Source of the DNA: Vibrio sp. YMD68
Lineage (GTDB): Bacteria > Pseudomonadota > Gammaproteobacteria > Enterobacterales > Vibrionaceae
DNA: 64,000 nucleotides
Direction: 5' to 3'
Assembly: GCF_029958905.1 (NCBI RefSeq)
Contig: NZ_CP124614.1
Span: 3,038,001 to 3,102,000 of the forward strand
Shown here: in pieces, positions 10,261-18,757 of the stretch
How the letters are laid out: each line of letters starts with the position of its first letter
How positions within the stretch are numbered: position 1 is the first letter of the stretch
Made by a program: the position numbers and the translations under genes
Notes under the pieces: model-generated
What the model saw: the letters and a program-made list of their open reading frames with translations, nothing else
The model's database searches: none
What the model was told of the DNA's origin: nothing

Positions 10261-10848
10261 CTAGAGAGATATTCCAATATTACTTAAAGCTTCGTCTTTT
10301 AATTCTTGGCGCAAATCCTTGATCAGCTCTATGTCTCGCTCTTGGGATTCTCTTAGTGGTCTAAAGATAGCCCATTGAACATCCCACTCGGCACAAACCG
10401 CTTCGTTGTCTTTTTGATTATCGTTTGTTATTTCAACCTGAGTTTGAGCTTCTTCTAATTGAGCAACAGTCACCACAGAAATCTGACTGAGCTTTTGCAT
10501 ATTGTCATATAGATCATCACGGTCTAGGAGGCCGTGTAATAAAGTCGACAAGCCTACGCATGCGTCAATAGCTGGGTATACGCCATAGAAATCAAAATCT
10601 TCTGAACTTGGGATTATCTCTTCCAGTTTCTCTAACTGGCGCTCAAAGTTTATTTTTGCACTTTTAACCGTCAACAACTCCCATACACTATCAAGAATGT
10701 CACGATAAACTCGACTCTCAGCAAATTTTGTATTCTGACAAAATATGGCATAGTTAGGGTACATACGCTCGCAAAGACAAGCCATAAATGTAATTTGTTG
10801 CCAAGGTTCAAACTTTTCAAGACGGACCTGGATAGGATTCTGTAGCAT
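10261..10848 (-). CDS. yjaG: YjaG family protein (DUF416)
   Basis: 195 aa from the ATG at 10848 (MLQNPIQVRLEKFE), the conserved start; a GTG two codons upstream is possible. The sequence is similar along its length to E. coli YjaG, including ITFMACLCERMYPNYA, YGVYPAIDACV and RDIELIKDLR. It looks like a soluble all-helical protein. Its function is not known. Confidence 0.88.
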   Translation of the reverse strand: MLQNPIQVRLEKFEPWQQITFMACLCERMYPNYAIFCQNTKFAESRVYRDILDSVWELLTVKSAKINFERQLEKLEEIIPSSEDFDFYGVYPAIDACVGLSTLLHGLLDRDDLYDNMQKLSQISVVTVAQLEEAQTQVEITNDNQKDNEAVCAEWDVQWAIFRPLRESQERDIELIKDLRQELKDEALSNIGISL

Positions 10849-10921
10849 AGTCACTCATTATTGCAGAAGAAAAATACATCAGAAGTGTACTTGATTACTC
10901 TCTGGGAAAACAGTAAAGCCT

Positions 10922-11848
10922 ATGAAGAATTTTAATAACACACTCTATATCGATACCGACAATAATGCGAAATATCTCGAGCTTATCATTCAGCTAAAGT
11001 TACCCGACTTATTAATAGTAGATGACCCCTTATTGGCGAGCATTGCGTTGGTCTCTCCACCTTTGTTATGCGCTAAGATAAGTCAGTTTGCTAAGCTGGA
11101 GTGGGCGCAATCCATTTATGCAGGTGTTGATACATTGTCAAAGCACTCCACTGAGATCGATTTTACGGTCACGAATGTTAAAGGAATATTTGGGCAACAG
11201 ATATCGGAGTATGTGATCGGTTACTCTCTGGAATATTATCGGCATTTTTTACAATATAAAGAGCAGCAGAACTCAAATGAGTGGTCACCTATCCCCTATA
11301 CAACGTTAGATAACAAATGCATGTTAGTTTTAGGTACAGGCTCTATAGGTAACCATGTAGCAAAAACAGCGAAAGCGTTAGGTTTAAACGTTATTGGTGT
11401 AAATCGAAGTGGTATCCCACCTAAAGATTCTAATTTCGATGAAACCTATCATATACAAGAGCTTACGGTTTCATTATCCAAAGCAGATATAATAGTCTCT
11501 ACCCTACCGAACACACCGGACACTCAGTATCTGTTAAATGAGAAAACCTTGAGTCACTGTAAAAATGCGTTATTGTTTAACGTGGGAAGAGGAACCTCTA
11601 TTGATGAGAAGGGGCTTTTAATCGCGCTGTCTAAAGGCTTCTTAAGCCATGCTTATCTTGATGTATTTATTCAAGAACCACTGGATGTTAAACATCCGTA
11701 CTGGAATCACCCACAAATAACAATAACACCTCATATTGCAGCGGTGAGCTTTCCTGAGCAAGTTATTGAACAATTTAGACATAACTATATGAATTGGATT
11801 TCTGGGTTTAACCTAGAAAATGTCGTCGATTTGAATAAGGGTTACTAA
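10922..11848 (+). CDS. D-2-hydroxyacid dehydrogenase family protein
   Basis: 308 aa NAD(P)-dependent oxidoreductase. The Rossmann motif GTGSIG is at residues 138-143, and the catalytic triad is Arg223 (VGRGTSID), Glu252 (IQEPLD) and His271 (TPHIAA). The family reduces 2-keto acids to D-2-hydroxy acids. The short length and layout resemble GhrA-type glyoxylate/hydroxypyruvate reductases, but the substrate cannot be told. It is the last core gene before the island; without the island its 3' end would face the rrn operon terminator. Confidence 0.85.
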   Translation: MKNFNNTLYIDTDNNAKYLELIIQLKLPDLLIVDDPLLASIALVSPPLLCAKISQFAKLEWAQSIYAGVDTLSKHSTEIDFTVTNVKGIFGQQISEYVIGYSLEYYRHFLQYKEQQNSNEWSPIPYTTLDNKCMLVLGTGSIGNHVAKTAKALGLNVIGVNRSGIPPKDSNFDETYHIQELTVSLSKADIIVSTLPNTPDTQYLLNEKTLSHCKNALLFNVGRGTSIDEKGLLIALSKGFLSHAYLDVFIQEPLDVKHPYWNHPQITITPHIAAVSFPEQVIEQFRHNYMNWISGFNLENVVDLNKGY

Positions 11849-11916
11849 TCTTTTTCATCAACATACATCATTTTTGAAAAGGAGAGGATTAAGCCTGGTT
11901 TCTTTCCAAATGTAAA

Positions 11917-11944
11917 AAAGCCCAAGTCTTTCGACTTGGGCTTT
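11917..11944 (-). terminator. Displaced native rrn operon terminator
   Basis: Stem AAAGCCCAAGTC / GACTTGGGCTTT with a 4-nt loop. On the minus strand it ends in a T run. It lies directly beyond the tRNA-Asp 3' fragment at 11955, where the terminator of the minus-strand rrn operon would be before island insertion. It can also terminate the plus-strand dehydrogenase gene. Confidence 0.8.
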
Positions 11945-11954
11945 CTCAATATAA

Positions 11955-11968
11955 TGGCGGAGTGGACG
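11955..11968. repeat. Island attachment site, distal copy
   Basis: TGGCGGAGTGGACG is identical to the last 14 nt (reverse complement) of tRNA-Asp, including CCA. A weaker match (CGAACCC) continues a few bases on. It marks the end of the island away from the integrase. Confidence 0.88.
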
Positions 11969-12046
11969 TCATCCGAACCCATCACCTTGAATACCTTGTC
12001 TTGCTTGACTTCGTAAAGGGTTAGCCCCCTTTCGAATTGTGAGCAG

Positions 12047-12064
12047 TGTACCCATACGTGTACC
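12047..12064 (+). repeat. Integrase arm-type site, distal end
   Basis: Two TGTACC hexamers start 12 bp apart (TGTACCCATACGTGTACC). A sister pair lies beside the integrase at 43641-43658. Binding of Int is inferred from position and symmetry. Confidence 0.6.
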
Positions 12065-12083
12065 TAAAGTCAAACGCTAGAAA

Positions 12084-13154
12084 TCATAACTTTAAACTCA
12101 CTGATTTACCAAGCATCTGTTCATACAAGTCTTCTATCGCCTGCTCCACCAACTTATTTTTATCCATACCTGATATTTCTTTTAGCTCGTTCAAACACTG
12201 CTCTGCATTCGTGCTCATAACAAAATTATACGTTTTCCTGTTTCTATCTACATCCCGCCTACGTTTTTTCACTTGAGCCCATGCATCTTTCATATTTCGG
12301 TACAAGTACTTAGTCACAGGCTTAGAAACTAACTGAAAATCGAACCAAGCAATGGATTGATGATAACAATCATGCAGGTAAGTTTCTGCACTTCTTAACA
12401 TAGGGTTGTAGTAAAAATCCTCATGATCCACCATGTAACTCCATAGCCACCGAGTTTGCTCATAATCATCATTTTTAAACCAAAGGAAGTCATATTTGTT
12501 TTTTATTTCAGAAAATAAGACTCTAACTGAATTAATAAATAAATTGACTTGGTATAAAATATTTTGTGCATTAGCATGATCTAAGAAACACAGCAGCTCC
12601 TGGTACAAAAAGTCACCATCAATATTGTTTCCCGACAAAAACACCAATTGATTAGTGGTACTTTGAATCAGCGATGATTGATTAAACACTCCAACCCCAA
12701 AAACACGACTTTTGTCATACTCTGCCAGTAATGCCATTGAACCATTATTAACTTGGTAGTTTGAATTTTGATTTGAAAACTTTAGACACTCTCGTCTAAA
12801 CTTAACTGATAGGCATTGACAAACAAACAGCAATTCTCTTTTATCTTTTGATAAATCATGCAAATTGTAATCAGAGCTCAAGTATACTGGTATATTTACC
12901 AAAGCCGAGTTAAGTGCCAAGGCAAATTCTTCTTTGCTCCTAAAGTTATGCGGTAAAAACATTCCCTTCTGCATTTCATCCACTTGAGTTAACACGTGTT
13001 CTTTAAATGGGAAGTAATTATATATCGCTCCAATAAAATTAGGCGGCGCAATGTTTAATTTTGTAAAAAACCATAAGAGCACCCTTGGTTCAAAATTAGA
13101 AATTATCGTTCTTTGCTCTAAATTCAAAATACCCCCGAAAAATGACATAGTCAT
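12084..13154 (-). CDS. Unknown 356-aa protein with a helical, RHH-like C-terminus
   Basis: I do not recognise the first 290 residues. They are AT-rich in coding, aromatic-rich and mostly soluble. A basic patch (KKRRRDVDRNRK) is followed by KTYNFVMSTNAEQ and a helix pair ending VEQAIEDLYEQM; this resembles a ribbon-helix-helix DNA-binding tail (inference). Starts are possible at 13154 or at ATG 13148; neither has a good ribosome site. The base composition is lower in G+C than in core genes, as expected for acquired DNA. It is the first gene inside the distal island end and stands alone on the minus strand. Confidence 0.7.
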   Translation of the reverse strand: MTMSFFGGILNLEQRTIISNFEPRVLLWFFTKLNIAPPNFIGAIYNYFPFKEHVLTQVDEMQKGMFLPHNFRSKEEFALALNSALVNIPVYLSSDYNLHDLSKDKRELLFVCQCLSVKFRRECLKFSNQNSNYQVNNGSMALLAEYDKSRVFGVGVFNQSSLIQSTTNQLVFLSGNNIDGDFLYQELLCFLDHANAQNILYQVNLFINSVRVLFSEIKNKYDFLWFKNDDYEQTRWLWSYMVDHEDFYYNPMLRSAETYLHDCYHQSIAWFDFQLVSKPVTKYLYRNMKDAWAQVKKRRRDVDRNRKTYNFVMSTNAEQCLNELKEISGMDKNKLVEQAIEDLYEQMLGKSVSLKL

Positions 13155-13562
13155 AAAATGCTAGATACAACATCAACATTAAACCCATACTTGGTGTCAA
13201 AAACCAGACATATTAAAGTCGATGTAACATCAAAAAACAATCACATTAGCATACCATAAAAGTAAGTAACAAATCATTTAACAAGCACAATATCGACTTC
13301 ATTCGCTCAAAGGGAAGTTCGACATAGATCAATCCAGAGTAGATTAAGGATATAAAAAACATCAAATAGTAATCAAAACTTATCACTTAAACCCTTTAAA
13401 TACTGGTAATCTTACAATATAACTCTCAACAATACGGTAAACACCATTTGAACAACTATACACCATTATAATATTCTCATAAGATTTTACGCTCCATTAA
13501 ATAGTGACCATTTACATTCGTGATGTATTTCTTTGTACTAACACATTACGGAGTAATACATC
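13155..13562. promoter_or_regulatory. AT-rich gap with an inverted repeat before the alpA gene
   Basis: 408 bp without a convincing gene. Arms GATGTATT (13522-13529) and AATACATC (13555-13562) form an inverted repeat that spans the ribosome site (CGGAGT) and touches the ATG of the AlpA-like gene. It could be an operator or an RNA structure controlling its translation. I see nothing definite in the rest. Confidence 0.4.
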
Positions 13563-13985
13563 ATGACCGCGTCACTTACTTATTCAGATATTAAACTCAT
13601 CCGCATTAACGACCTCGCCAACATGATTGGCTATCACCGCAGCTCGATTAATCACATGGTGTCTGAAGGCCGATTTCCTCAACGACTAAAAATAGGCCCT
13701 AGCGCCAGTGGCTGGCTTCTTCCTGAAATTAAATCCTGGATAAATCAAAGCTGGCAATTAGGCGACTCATTCAGCCCACCCTTATTAGATGAGCCTCGTT
13801 TATTGAGAATGAAAGATGTACTCGACCTATTAGGTATTAAGCGAGATACGCTGTATCGATTAATAAAAAGGAATGAATTTCCCGAAGGGAAGAAACTCAG
13901 CCATCGAGAGCGACGATGGGAATACAACGACATCATGGGATGGCTAGCAGGTAAAATCCAAGAAAGGGATGAACGGCAAGATTAA
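13563..13985 (+). CDS. Tandem AlpA-like helix-turn-helix regulator
   Basis: 140 aa with two AlpA/MerR-like winged HTH units: residues about 10-58 (LIRINDLANMIGYHRSSIN, FPQRLKIGPSASGW) and about 78-130 (LLRMKDVLDLLGIKRDTLY, FPEGKKLSHRERRW). Single-domain AlpA proteins are typical of P4-like satellites, where they activate excision or integrase genes. The duplication within one protein may allow binding of two half-sites. It starts at ATG 13563 after CGGAGT. It is a likely regulator of the island's life cycle. Confidence 0.8.
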   Translation: MTASLTYSDIKLIRINDLANMIGYHRSSINHMVSEGRFPQRLKIGPSASGWLLPEIKSWINQSWQLGDSFSPPLLDEPRLLRMKDVLDLLGIKRDTLYRLIKRNEFPEGKKLSHRERRWEYNDIMGWLAGKIQERDERQD

Positions 13986-14198
13986 ATAATGGGCATTCCC
14001 GCCAAGCTAAAAAAAACCACCAGCAACATCATTAAACCAATCACCTTCGCTGACACCATTCTTTTTTCCTCTGATTAAATTCACTGAAATTATTTATCCT
14101 GACTCTGCCTGCCAAACGCGGAGATTTTTCTGTGGGTCATCGTTTTTAATACACAGAGAAAAACGTGGAGTGAGCGGCCTTACATTGAGAATATCCCC

Positions 14199-14618
14199 AT
14201 GACCGCTCTTTCTATTATTTCGCCAAACAGCCCCCTGTCATTTGACGATCAATTAGTACACCTGTTTTGCAGGACACTAGACAAACTCACTACCGCCCCT
14301 TTCCGACGCCGCAGCAAACGTATCTGTCTAAGGCTTATCCTTCCTGAAACGCAAGCCGTTGATATCACTTTATGTCAGCAAGGAAATGATAATTGGAGAA
14401 TTGAACGCATTGACCATTGGCACAAACTCAATACAAACCAACTTGCGATACAGCATATGTTCGACTTTAAGAAACGCCTCTTTCAGAGCTTGGGCACTAC
14501 AAGGGGCTCAATGAATCTCATGCAACATGAGCCAACATTAAAAGCCAGCTTCGAGCTATGGCAATCAACTTTCCTTCAAACTCAGGTTATCGACGCTCAG
14601 TTACGATTATTGCCTTAA
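14199..14618 (+). CDS. Hypothetical island protein, 139 aa
   Basis: I do not recognise this protein. It is soluble with no signal peptide. A basic stretch (FRRRSKRICLRL) and a WRIERIDHWHKL segment suggest nucleic-acid contact, but this is weak. It lies between the alpA-like gene and the PAAR effector gene, on the same strand, with 213 bp upstream and its own start at ATG 14199. Confidence 0.6.
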   Translation: MTALSIISPNSPLSFDDQLVHLFCRTLDKLTTAPFRRRSKRICLRLILPETQAVDITLCQQGNDNWRIERIDHWHKLNTNQLAIQHMFDFKKRLFQSLGTTRGSMNLMQHEPTLKASFELWQSTFLQTQVIDAQLRLLP

Positions 14619-14737
14619 CATAAATAAGTTTGCGTAAAAAAGCACAAAATAGCCTTCTTTGCATTGACTCAGTCTATGCCCCTCTAGATATATTAGAGGG
14701 AAATAAAACGCCAAAAAACGAACCCTATAGGTGAATA

Positions 14738-15907
14738 ATGTCAGCACAAGCAGAAGGTAGAGGCTTAATACACAAAGGAGATAAAACGACGACAGGAGGT
14801 GTCGTTACATCTGGTGTAGGGAATGTCATGTTTATAGGTGAGGGAGTCACACAAACAGGCATGACCGCCACATGCCCAAGCTGCAAAAAAGGGCAAGGAG
14901 AGATCACACCATTAAAACCTATCCCCGTTATCGTTGACGGGGTTCAAGCAGCCTTACATGGGGATATTGTCGCTTGTGGTTGCCCCTACGGCTCTAACAC
15001 GCTAATCGCTTCACCTGGAGCCATGTCTTTCACAAAAGGCAGCGACGGTAACATTCACGGTTTTAAGCCACATGCTAACGCTCAAGAGATGGAAGCTTCC
15101 TATCAAGCAATGGTTGATTCCGTTGGTGGTCGTTATGCAGGAACGCCACCAACTAACGCAGCGCAACAAGCCTACAGTTTCACAGAAAAGGAATGGAACG
15201 ACGATTTACAGAAGCAAGCGAAAGAATACCAGTGGGACACGTCTCAACAAGAGAACGTTAGCATTGCAGTTCTAACCATTGAAGAAGCCAATGAGTATTT
15301 AGATTTACTCATCAAAGACACCCACGGACAGCTTTCTACAGGCAAAGACTACACGGGCGTAGGCATGGGACTTAAAGGCGCTTATGAGGTCACTAAAGAG
15401 CTTGGAGGATGGGGAGCAACCGCTAAAGCGGTTAACATTAACGGCGTAATGAATATTGTGGTTGAAAACTACAAGCCTCGATATTTAGACCTTGATATTC
15501 GTTGGCAAGAAGCCACGCCTCAAATGCTGAAAATTGGTCACGCTCTGAATACCGTTCAAGGTAATGTTAGTTTTTTGAGAGGGAACGTCTTTGTAGAAAT
15601 AGTGTTTAGTGGTGCAGTGAACTCCGTTGACTACATGCTGCACAATGAGAAGACGCTAGGCGAAGTGGTGGGGCAATTTACTGCGGATGTGGCTAAAGGG
15701 GTAGTGGCTGGCGTGATCGCTCAAGGAGCAGCTGTTTTAGGTGTGACAGCACTAAGCGCTGTATTTGTAGTCCCGACAGCTTTAACCCTTGGTATTTTTA
15801 CAGTTAGTGCATTCATCATTGGAACTCAAGTATCCAAATTAGATGAAAAATATAAATATACAGAGCCAATGAAAAAGAAAGTAGAGAAAGCTATTGATAG
15901 TTTCTAA
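14738..15907 (+). CDS. PAAR-domain T6SS effector with hydrophobic C-terminus
   Basis: 389 aa. The N-terminal PAAR domain (about 1-100) shows the repeating sharp-tip pattern with GLIHKGDKTTTGG, CPSCKKG and ALHGDIVACGCPYG; its Cys/His residues would bind zinc at the tip that caps VgrG. Residues 100-300 are an unrecognised linker or toxin region. Residues about 310-370 are strongly hydrophobic (VVAGVIAQGAAVLG; ALTLGIFTVSAFIIG), followed by a basic tail. This layout fits a membrane-disrupting T6SS effector such as the Tme type. The next gene overlaps it and encodes a membrane protein, as expected for immunity. Confidence 0.82.
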   Translation: MSAQAEGRGLIHKGDKTTTGGVVTSGVGNVMFIGEGVTQTGMTATCPSCKKGQGEITPLKPIPVIVDGVQAALHGDIVACGCPYGSNTLIASPGAMSFTKGSDGNIHGFKPHANAQEMEASYQAMVDSVGGRYAGTPPTNAAQQAYSFTEKEWNDDLQKQAKEYQWDTSQQENVSIAVLTIEEANEYLDLLIKDTHGQLSTGKDYTGVGMGLKGAYEVTKELGGWGATAKAVNINGVMNIVVENYKPRYLDLDIRWQEATPQMLKIGHALNTVQGNVSFLRGNVFVEIVFSGAVNSVDYMLHNEKTLGEVVGQFTADVAKGVVAGVIAQGAAVLGVTALSAVFVVPTALTLGIFTVSAFIIGTQVSKLDEKYKYTEPMKKKVEKAIDSF

Positions 15908-16373
15908 TTCAAAATTCAACCGGAAATTAAAGATAAAGCGTTGGTTGAAAGTTATGGCAGGTTGGCCTTTTATGGTTGTTATGGCTTGGCTGTCTTACGA
16001 TTCAATTACAGAATTAACAAGCCTGAATGATTCACTAGGGATTATCCAAAAGGTTAAGCTATCAGGTGTAGCCAACAATGTGTCTCCTTTCATTGCGGTT
16101 CTTATATTTGGCTTTGTATCAATATTGCCTGTAGCTATGCTACACCCAGCAATAGAATTATTATTTAAAGCTCCATTTGCAACAAAGCTCGGTCGATACA
16201 TCGTTGGAACATTGGTATTAACTTACGCAGCATATGGAGCATGGCTAGATAACAATACAAGAGAGAATTTAATAAAATATAACTATATCGAATGCACATC
16301 AGAGCGAGAGCTTACGTTGAAATACTCAAGTAGAACGTATGCTTTAGAACCTAGTCTGTGCGAGGCGAAGTAA
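15894..16373 (+). CDS. Putative membrane immunity protein to the PAAR effector
   Basis: 159 aa with three predicted membrane segments: about residues 21-40 (MAGWPFMVVMAWLSYD), 64-85 (FIAVLIFGFVSILPVAML) and 100-118 (YIVGTLVLTYAAYGAW). It overlaps the effector gene by 14 bp using a TTG start; a later ATG at about 15954 is also possible. No enzyme motif is seen. A multi-pass inner-membrane protein encoded directly behind a PAAR protein with a hydrophobic C-terminus is the usual arrangement for immunity to pore-forming or membrane-depolarising effectors (inference). Confidence 0.68.
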   Translation: MIVSNSKFNRKLKIKRWLKVMAGWPFMVVMAWLSYDSITELTSLNDSLGIIQKVKLSGVANNVSPFIAVLIFGFVSILPVAMLHPAIELLFKAPFATKLGRYIVGTLVLTYAAYGAWLDNNTRENLIKYNYIECTSERELTLKYSSRTYALEPSLCEAK

Positions 16374-16413
16374 TGACCTTACAACAGAGCCCCTTCTGCT
16401 TAACCAATTCTAA

Positions 16414-16436
16414 GGTGTGTGCCACTGGCACACGCC
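16414..16436 (+). terminator. Hairpin after the effector-immunity pair
   Basis: GGTGTGTGCC / GGCACACGCC stem with an ACT loop. The T run is poor, so it may be a weak terminator or an mRNA-stabilising hairpin. Confidence 0.45.
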
Positions 16437-16539
16437 TTCCTTCGCGCGACTCCCTCACCATGTTATCCCTGGCACTGTATCATTTGGGAATAGCAGTACA
16501 GTACAATGCGTGCCTATTTTAATAACATAGGGTTCTTAC

Positions 16540-16878
16540 ATGGCTTTTTCTGAATTTGAACACGCTCGGTACAGCAAGATATTGAATGCCTTCATTGAAG
16601 AGCTCCGTCCACAAGCCAATATTCGACATGAATTAGATATAGAAGGCGAACTCACCAATCAAACTATCGAAATCAGAGAGAGCCTCGCTAGCTGGGACCG
16701 TTCGACAGAAAAGCAGTATAGGTCCGTCGCGAAAGTCACCTACGTTCGCACACAGCAGAGCTGGCGCCTCTATTGGATGAGAGCTAATGGTAAATGGAAA
16801 AAGTACGACGCATTTTACCATTTAGAGCAAGCGCTAGAAGCTGTAAAAAAAGACCAATACGGTTGTTTTTGGGGATAG
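16540..16878 (+). CDS. DUF3024 family protein
   Basis: 112 aa, soluble. The core VAKVTYVRTQQSWRLYW followed by MRANGKWKKYD is typical of the DUF3024 family common in Vibrio; function unknown. It stands alone between the effector pair and the replication-like region. Confidence 0.65.
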   Translation: MAFSEFEHARYSKILNAFIEELRPQANIRHELDIEGELTNQTIEIRESLASWDRSTEKQYRSVAKVTYVRTQQSWRLYWMRANGKWKKYDAFYHLEQALEAVKKDQYGCFWG

Positions 16879-16958
16879 AATAATCCTCTTGACCTATCTA
16901 GCTAAACTCAATCAGACAACTCCGGCTTCCTTCCTACTTTTTGGCGAGCGATGGAAGG

Positions 16959-17261
16959 TTAGTGTTTACTTAGACTAGAAGGGCTCTGGTCCTTACCCGT
17001 ATTGACTCGTCTAGGGTAATGTTCTTCGGGAATGGTAATATTAATAAGAGACTTATTAATATTACTTAAACTAACAATCAATCTAACCTTATCAAATCCA
17101 ATAACCACACTGACACAGTCAGTAGAGGTAGATAACCCATCTACTTTAAGATACACAGAATGGTCATTATCAAAGAGTGACCTTCCTTGTAAACGACTTA
17201 AATACAACCAAGCGGTTAACTTGCTATCCCTAGTACATTGTTTTGCTTGATAACCTAGCAC
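16959..17261 (-). CDS. Doubtful 100-aa ORF
   Basis: The translation has a plausible beta-rich middle (DNDHSVYLKVDGLS; VSVVIGFDKVRLIVSL) but no recognised family. A perfect AT-rich palindrome (17035-17065) lies inside it, and an overlapping plus-strand ORF exists. It may be real, or the region may be non-coding origin-like DNA. Confidence 0.3.
   Translation of the reverse strand: MLGYQAKQCTRDSKLTAWLYLSRLQGRSLFDNDHSVYLKVDGLSTSTDCVSVVIGFDKVRLIVSLSNINKSLINITIPEEHYPRRVNTGKDQSPSSLSKH
17035..17065. repeat. Perfect 14-bp-arm palindrome
   Basis: Arms GTAATATTAATAAG and CTTATTAATATTAC around the loop AGA. It is nearly pure A+T and can form a cruciform. It is located 620 bp upstream of the HUH-type gene. 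It could be an operator or part of a replication origin. Confidence 0.6.
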
Positions 17262-17427
17262 TGCCAGGTAGTGCCATGCTTGAGCTCATTTTATGGTGCT
17301 CAATGTGATAATCACCTAAAAAGATGAATGGGCTTATGCGAGCCCTCTTACTTGGATTGAAGTCTTCATGCCAAGCAGATATCAGCGGTGCCTAGTATCG
17401 CTAAGTGATGTGTTAAATATCACACAG
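17257..17427. other. Hairpin-dense non-coding region upstream of the Gp2-like gene
   Basis: Within 170 bp: GCACT/AGTGC (17258-17274), TGAGC/GCTCA (17281-17302), GTGAT-A-ATCAC (17305-17315), GGGCT/AGCCC (17330-17345), CTTGG..GAAG/CTTC..CCAAG (17351-17375) and GTGAT/ATCAC (17405-17423). No convincing ORF crosses it; the rest of the 16.9-17.69 kb gap shows nothing else clear. Serial hairpins next to a rolling-circle-type protein gene suggest an origin or structured RNA (inference). Confidence 0.45.
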
Positions 17428-17687
17428 AAAGGCATCCACAGCACTTAAGTGGTATTGTTGAAGCGATGCGTTCTCTTACCGGTTGGTATTGCGATGAGAT
17501 TTTGGAGACGATGAGACTTAGGGTTTAATCCTTTAATGTTTAACTTGTAACTGTAGGCTCTCTTTAGAGGTGAGACTGCGCTCGCTTATCTGAATCGTTG
17601 GATTGTTATCGTTCCCTAATTCGAAATCCATTAATCAAATACAACCACCCTGCCTTATATGAAATCCATTATCGGCAGGGCCATATC

Positions 17688-18335
17688 ATGCAATGCAAAC
17701 ACTTCTCTCTTCACACTGAATCGACATTTAAAGGTTATCCCGTTTACACAAAGAGAGGGCCATTAATCCAGCAATACCTAGAGCGCTCATTTGAGACGGT
17801 ATATTCCTCCTTACAACACTACCCAAGAACGTTTGCTATCAGAGTCGATTTACATTTACCTGATACACTAATCCAGTACAACAATCACGTTATCAATCGA
17901 TTCTTAACATCTCTTAAAGAGCAGATCGCCCACAACCGAAGACAAGCCACAAAGCGCAATCCATACGCTCACCAATCGTGTGTTCGCTATATCTGGTGTA
18001 AAGAGCAAGGTATAGGAAGTACACCGCACTACCATGTTGTACTGCTGTTTAACGCTGATGCCTTTGACACATTAGGACACCCAAAATCAACGAATGGCAA
18101 CATGGCTGCTCGAATCAAAAAAGCGTGGTTAAGAGCACTGAATTATGATGCTGAAAAAGACATTCAAAATATGGGAACTCTAATCCATTTTTGTACTAAC
18201 GGAACTTACAAGCTCAATGCTCTCCATGACAATGGTGAAATCGCAGCCTTGCTGTATAGAGTCAGCTACTTGTGCAAAGCAGAGACAAAGCATTTTACGC
18301 ACCATCAACATCAATTTGGTCGTAGCAATCGCTAG
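17688..18335 (+). CDS. Inovirus Gp2-like / YagK-YfjJ family protein, HUH-type
   Basis: 215 aa from the ATG at 17688 (MQCKHFSLH), preceded by GGCAGGG; the frame opens earlier at a TTG at 17598. The family core reads YPRTFAIRVDLHLP, then TPHYHVVLLFN, a His-x-His (HUH-like) strand as in rolling-circle replication and mobilisation proteins, and ends YRVSYLCKAETK plus FGRSNR. Such proteins occur in filamentous phages and satellite islands and may initiate element replication. A decayed relative (18489-18647) and a divergent one (19343) follow. Confidence 0.75.
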   Translation: MQCKHFSLHTESTFKGYPVYTKRGPLIQQYLERSFETVYSSLQHYPRTFAIRVDLHLPDTLIQYNNHVINRFLTSLKEQIAHNRRQATKRNPYAHQSCVRYIWCKEQGIGSTPHYHVVLLFNADAFDTLGHPKSTNGNMAARIKKAWLRALNYDAEKDIQNMGTLIHFCTNGTYKLNALHDNGEIAALLYRVSYLCKAETKHFTHHQHQFGRSNR

Positions 18336-18488
18336 CGTACGTCTGTTCTCTCTCATTAAACAGAAACAAACATTAAGTCCAAGGAAGGTAGGGTAATGCT
18401 CATCACACCTGACGTGAGCTACCTTAGGGCTAGAAAGGTTATCCCAATACAACGATTAAGTTGGTTTTGACATCCATTCAAACGCTAA

Positions 18489-18647
18489 CTCAAGTTCTAT
18501 GGTTGTGGTATCAAAACCATCTGCACGTATGCAGGCAAAGATTATCAAGCGCAATGGAATGAAGCGGTAAGGATGCTCAGCTACTTAGCCAAGAGAGAGG
18601 GCAAGATACCAGGACAACGCTGCTGGGGTAAAAGCGCTTTGTACTAA
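18489..18647 (+). pseudogene. C-terminal remnant of a second Gp2-like gene
   Basis: Fifty-two codons in one frame, directly after an in-frame TAA (18486-18488), encode KFYGCGIKTICTYAG and later MLSYLAKREGK and CWGKSALY. This matches the C-terminal pattern SYL.K...FG.S of the preceding gene. There is no start codon in a sensible place. It sits in the 420-bp gap between the intact gene and the RNase HI gene; the rest of that gap shows nothing clear. Confidence 0.65.
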
Positions 18648-18757
18648 GCGTTGTAACCTAACCATCCATTGACATCATTTTCAATACACATGCTGAGAAA
18701 TTTCACTGCGCTCCATGTGTGTCTCATCTTAATCCAAACTTAAAGGAAATCATTATC

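Noticed and set aside
17032..17250. 72-aa plus-strand ORF
   Set aside because: Overlaps the doubtful minus-strand ORF and a perfect palindrome, has no ribosome site and low-complexity composition.
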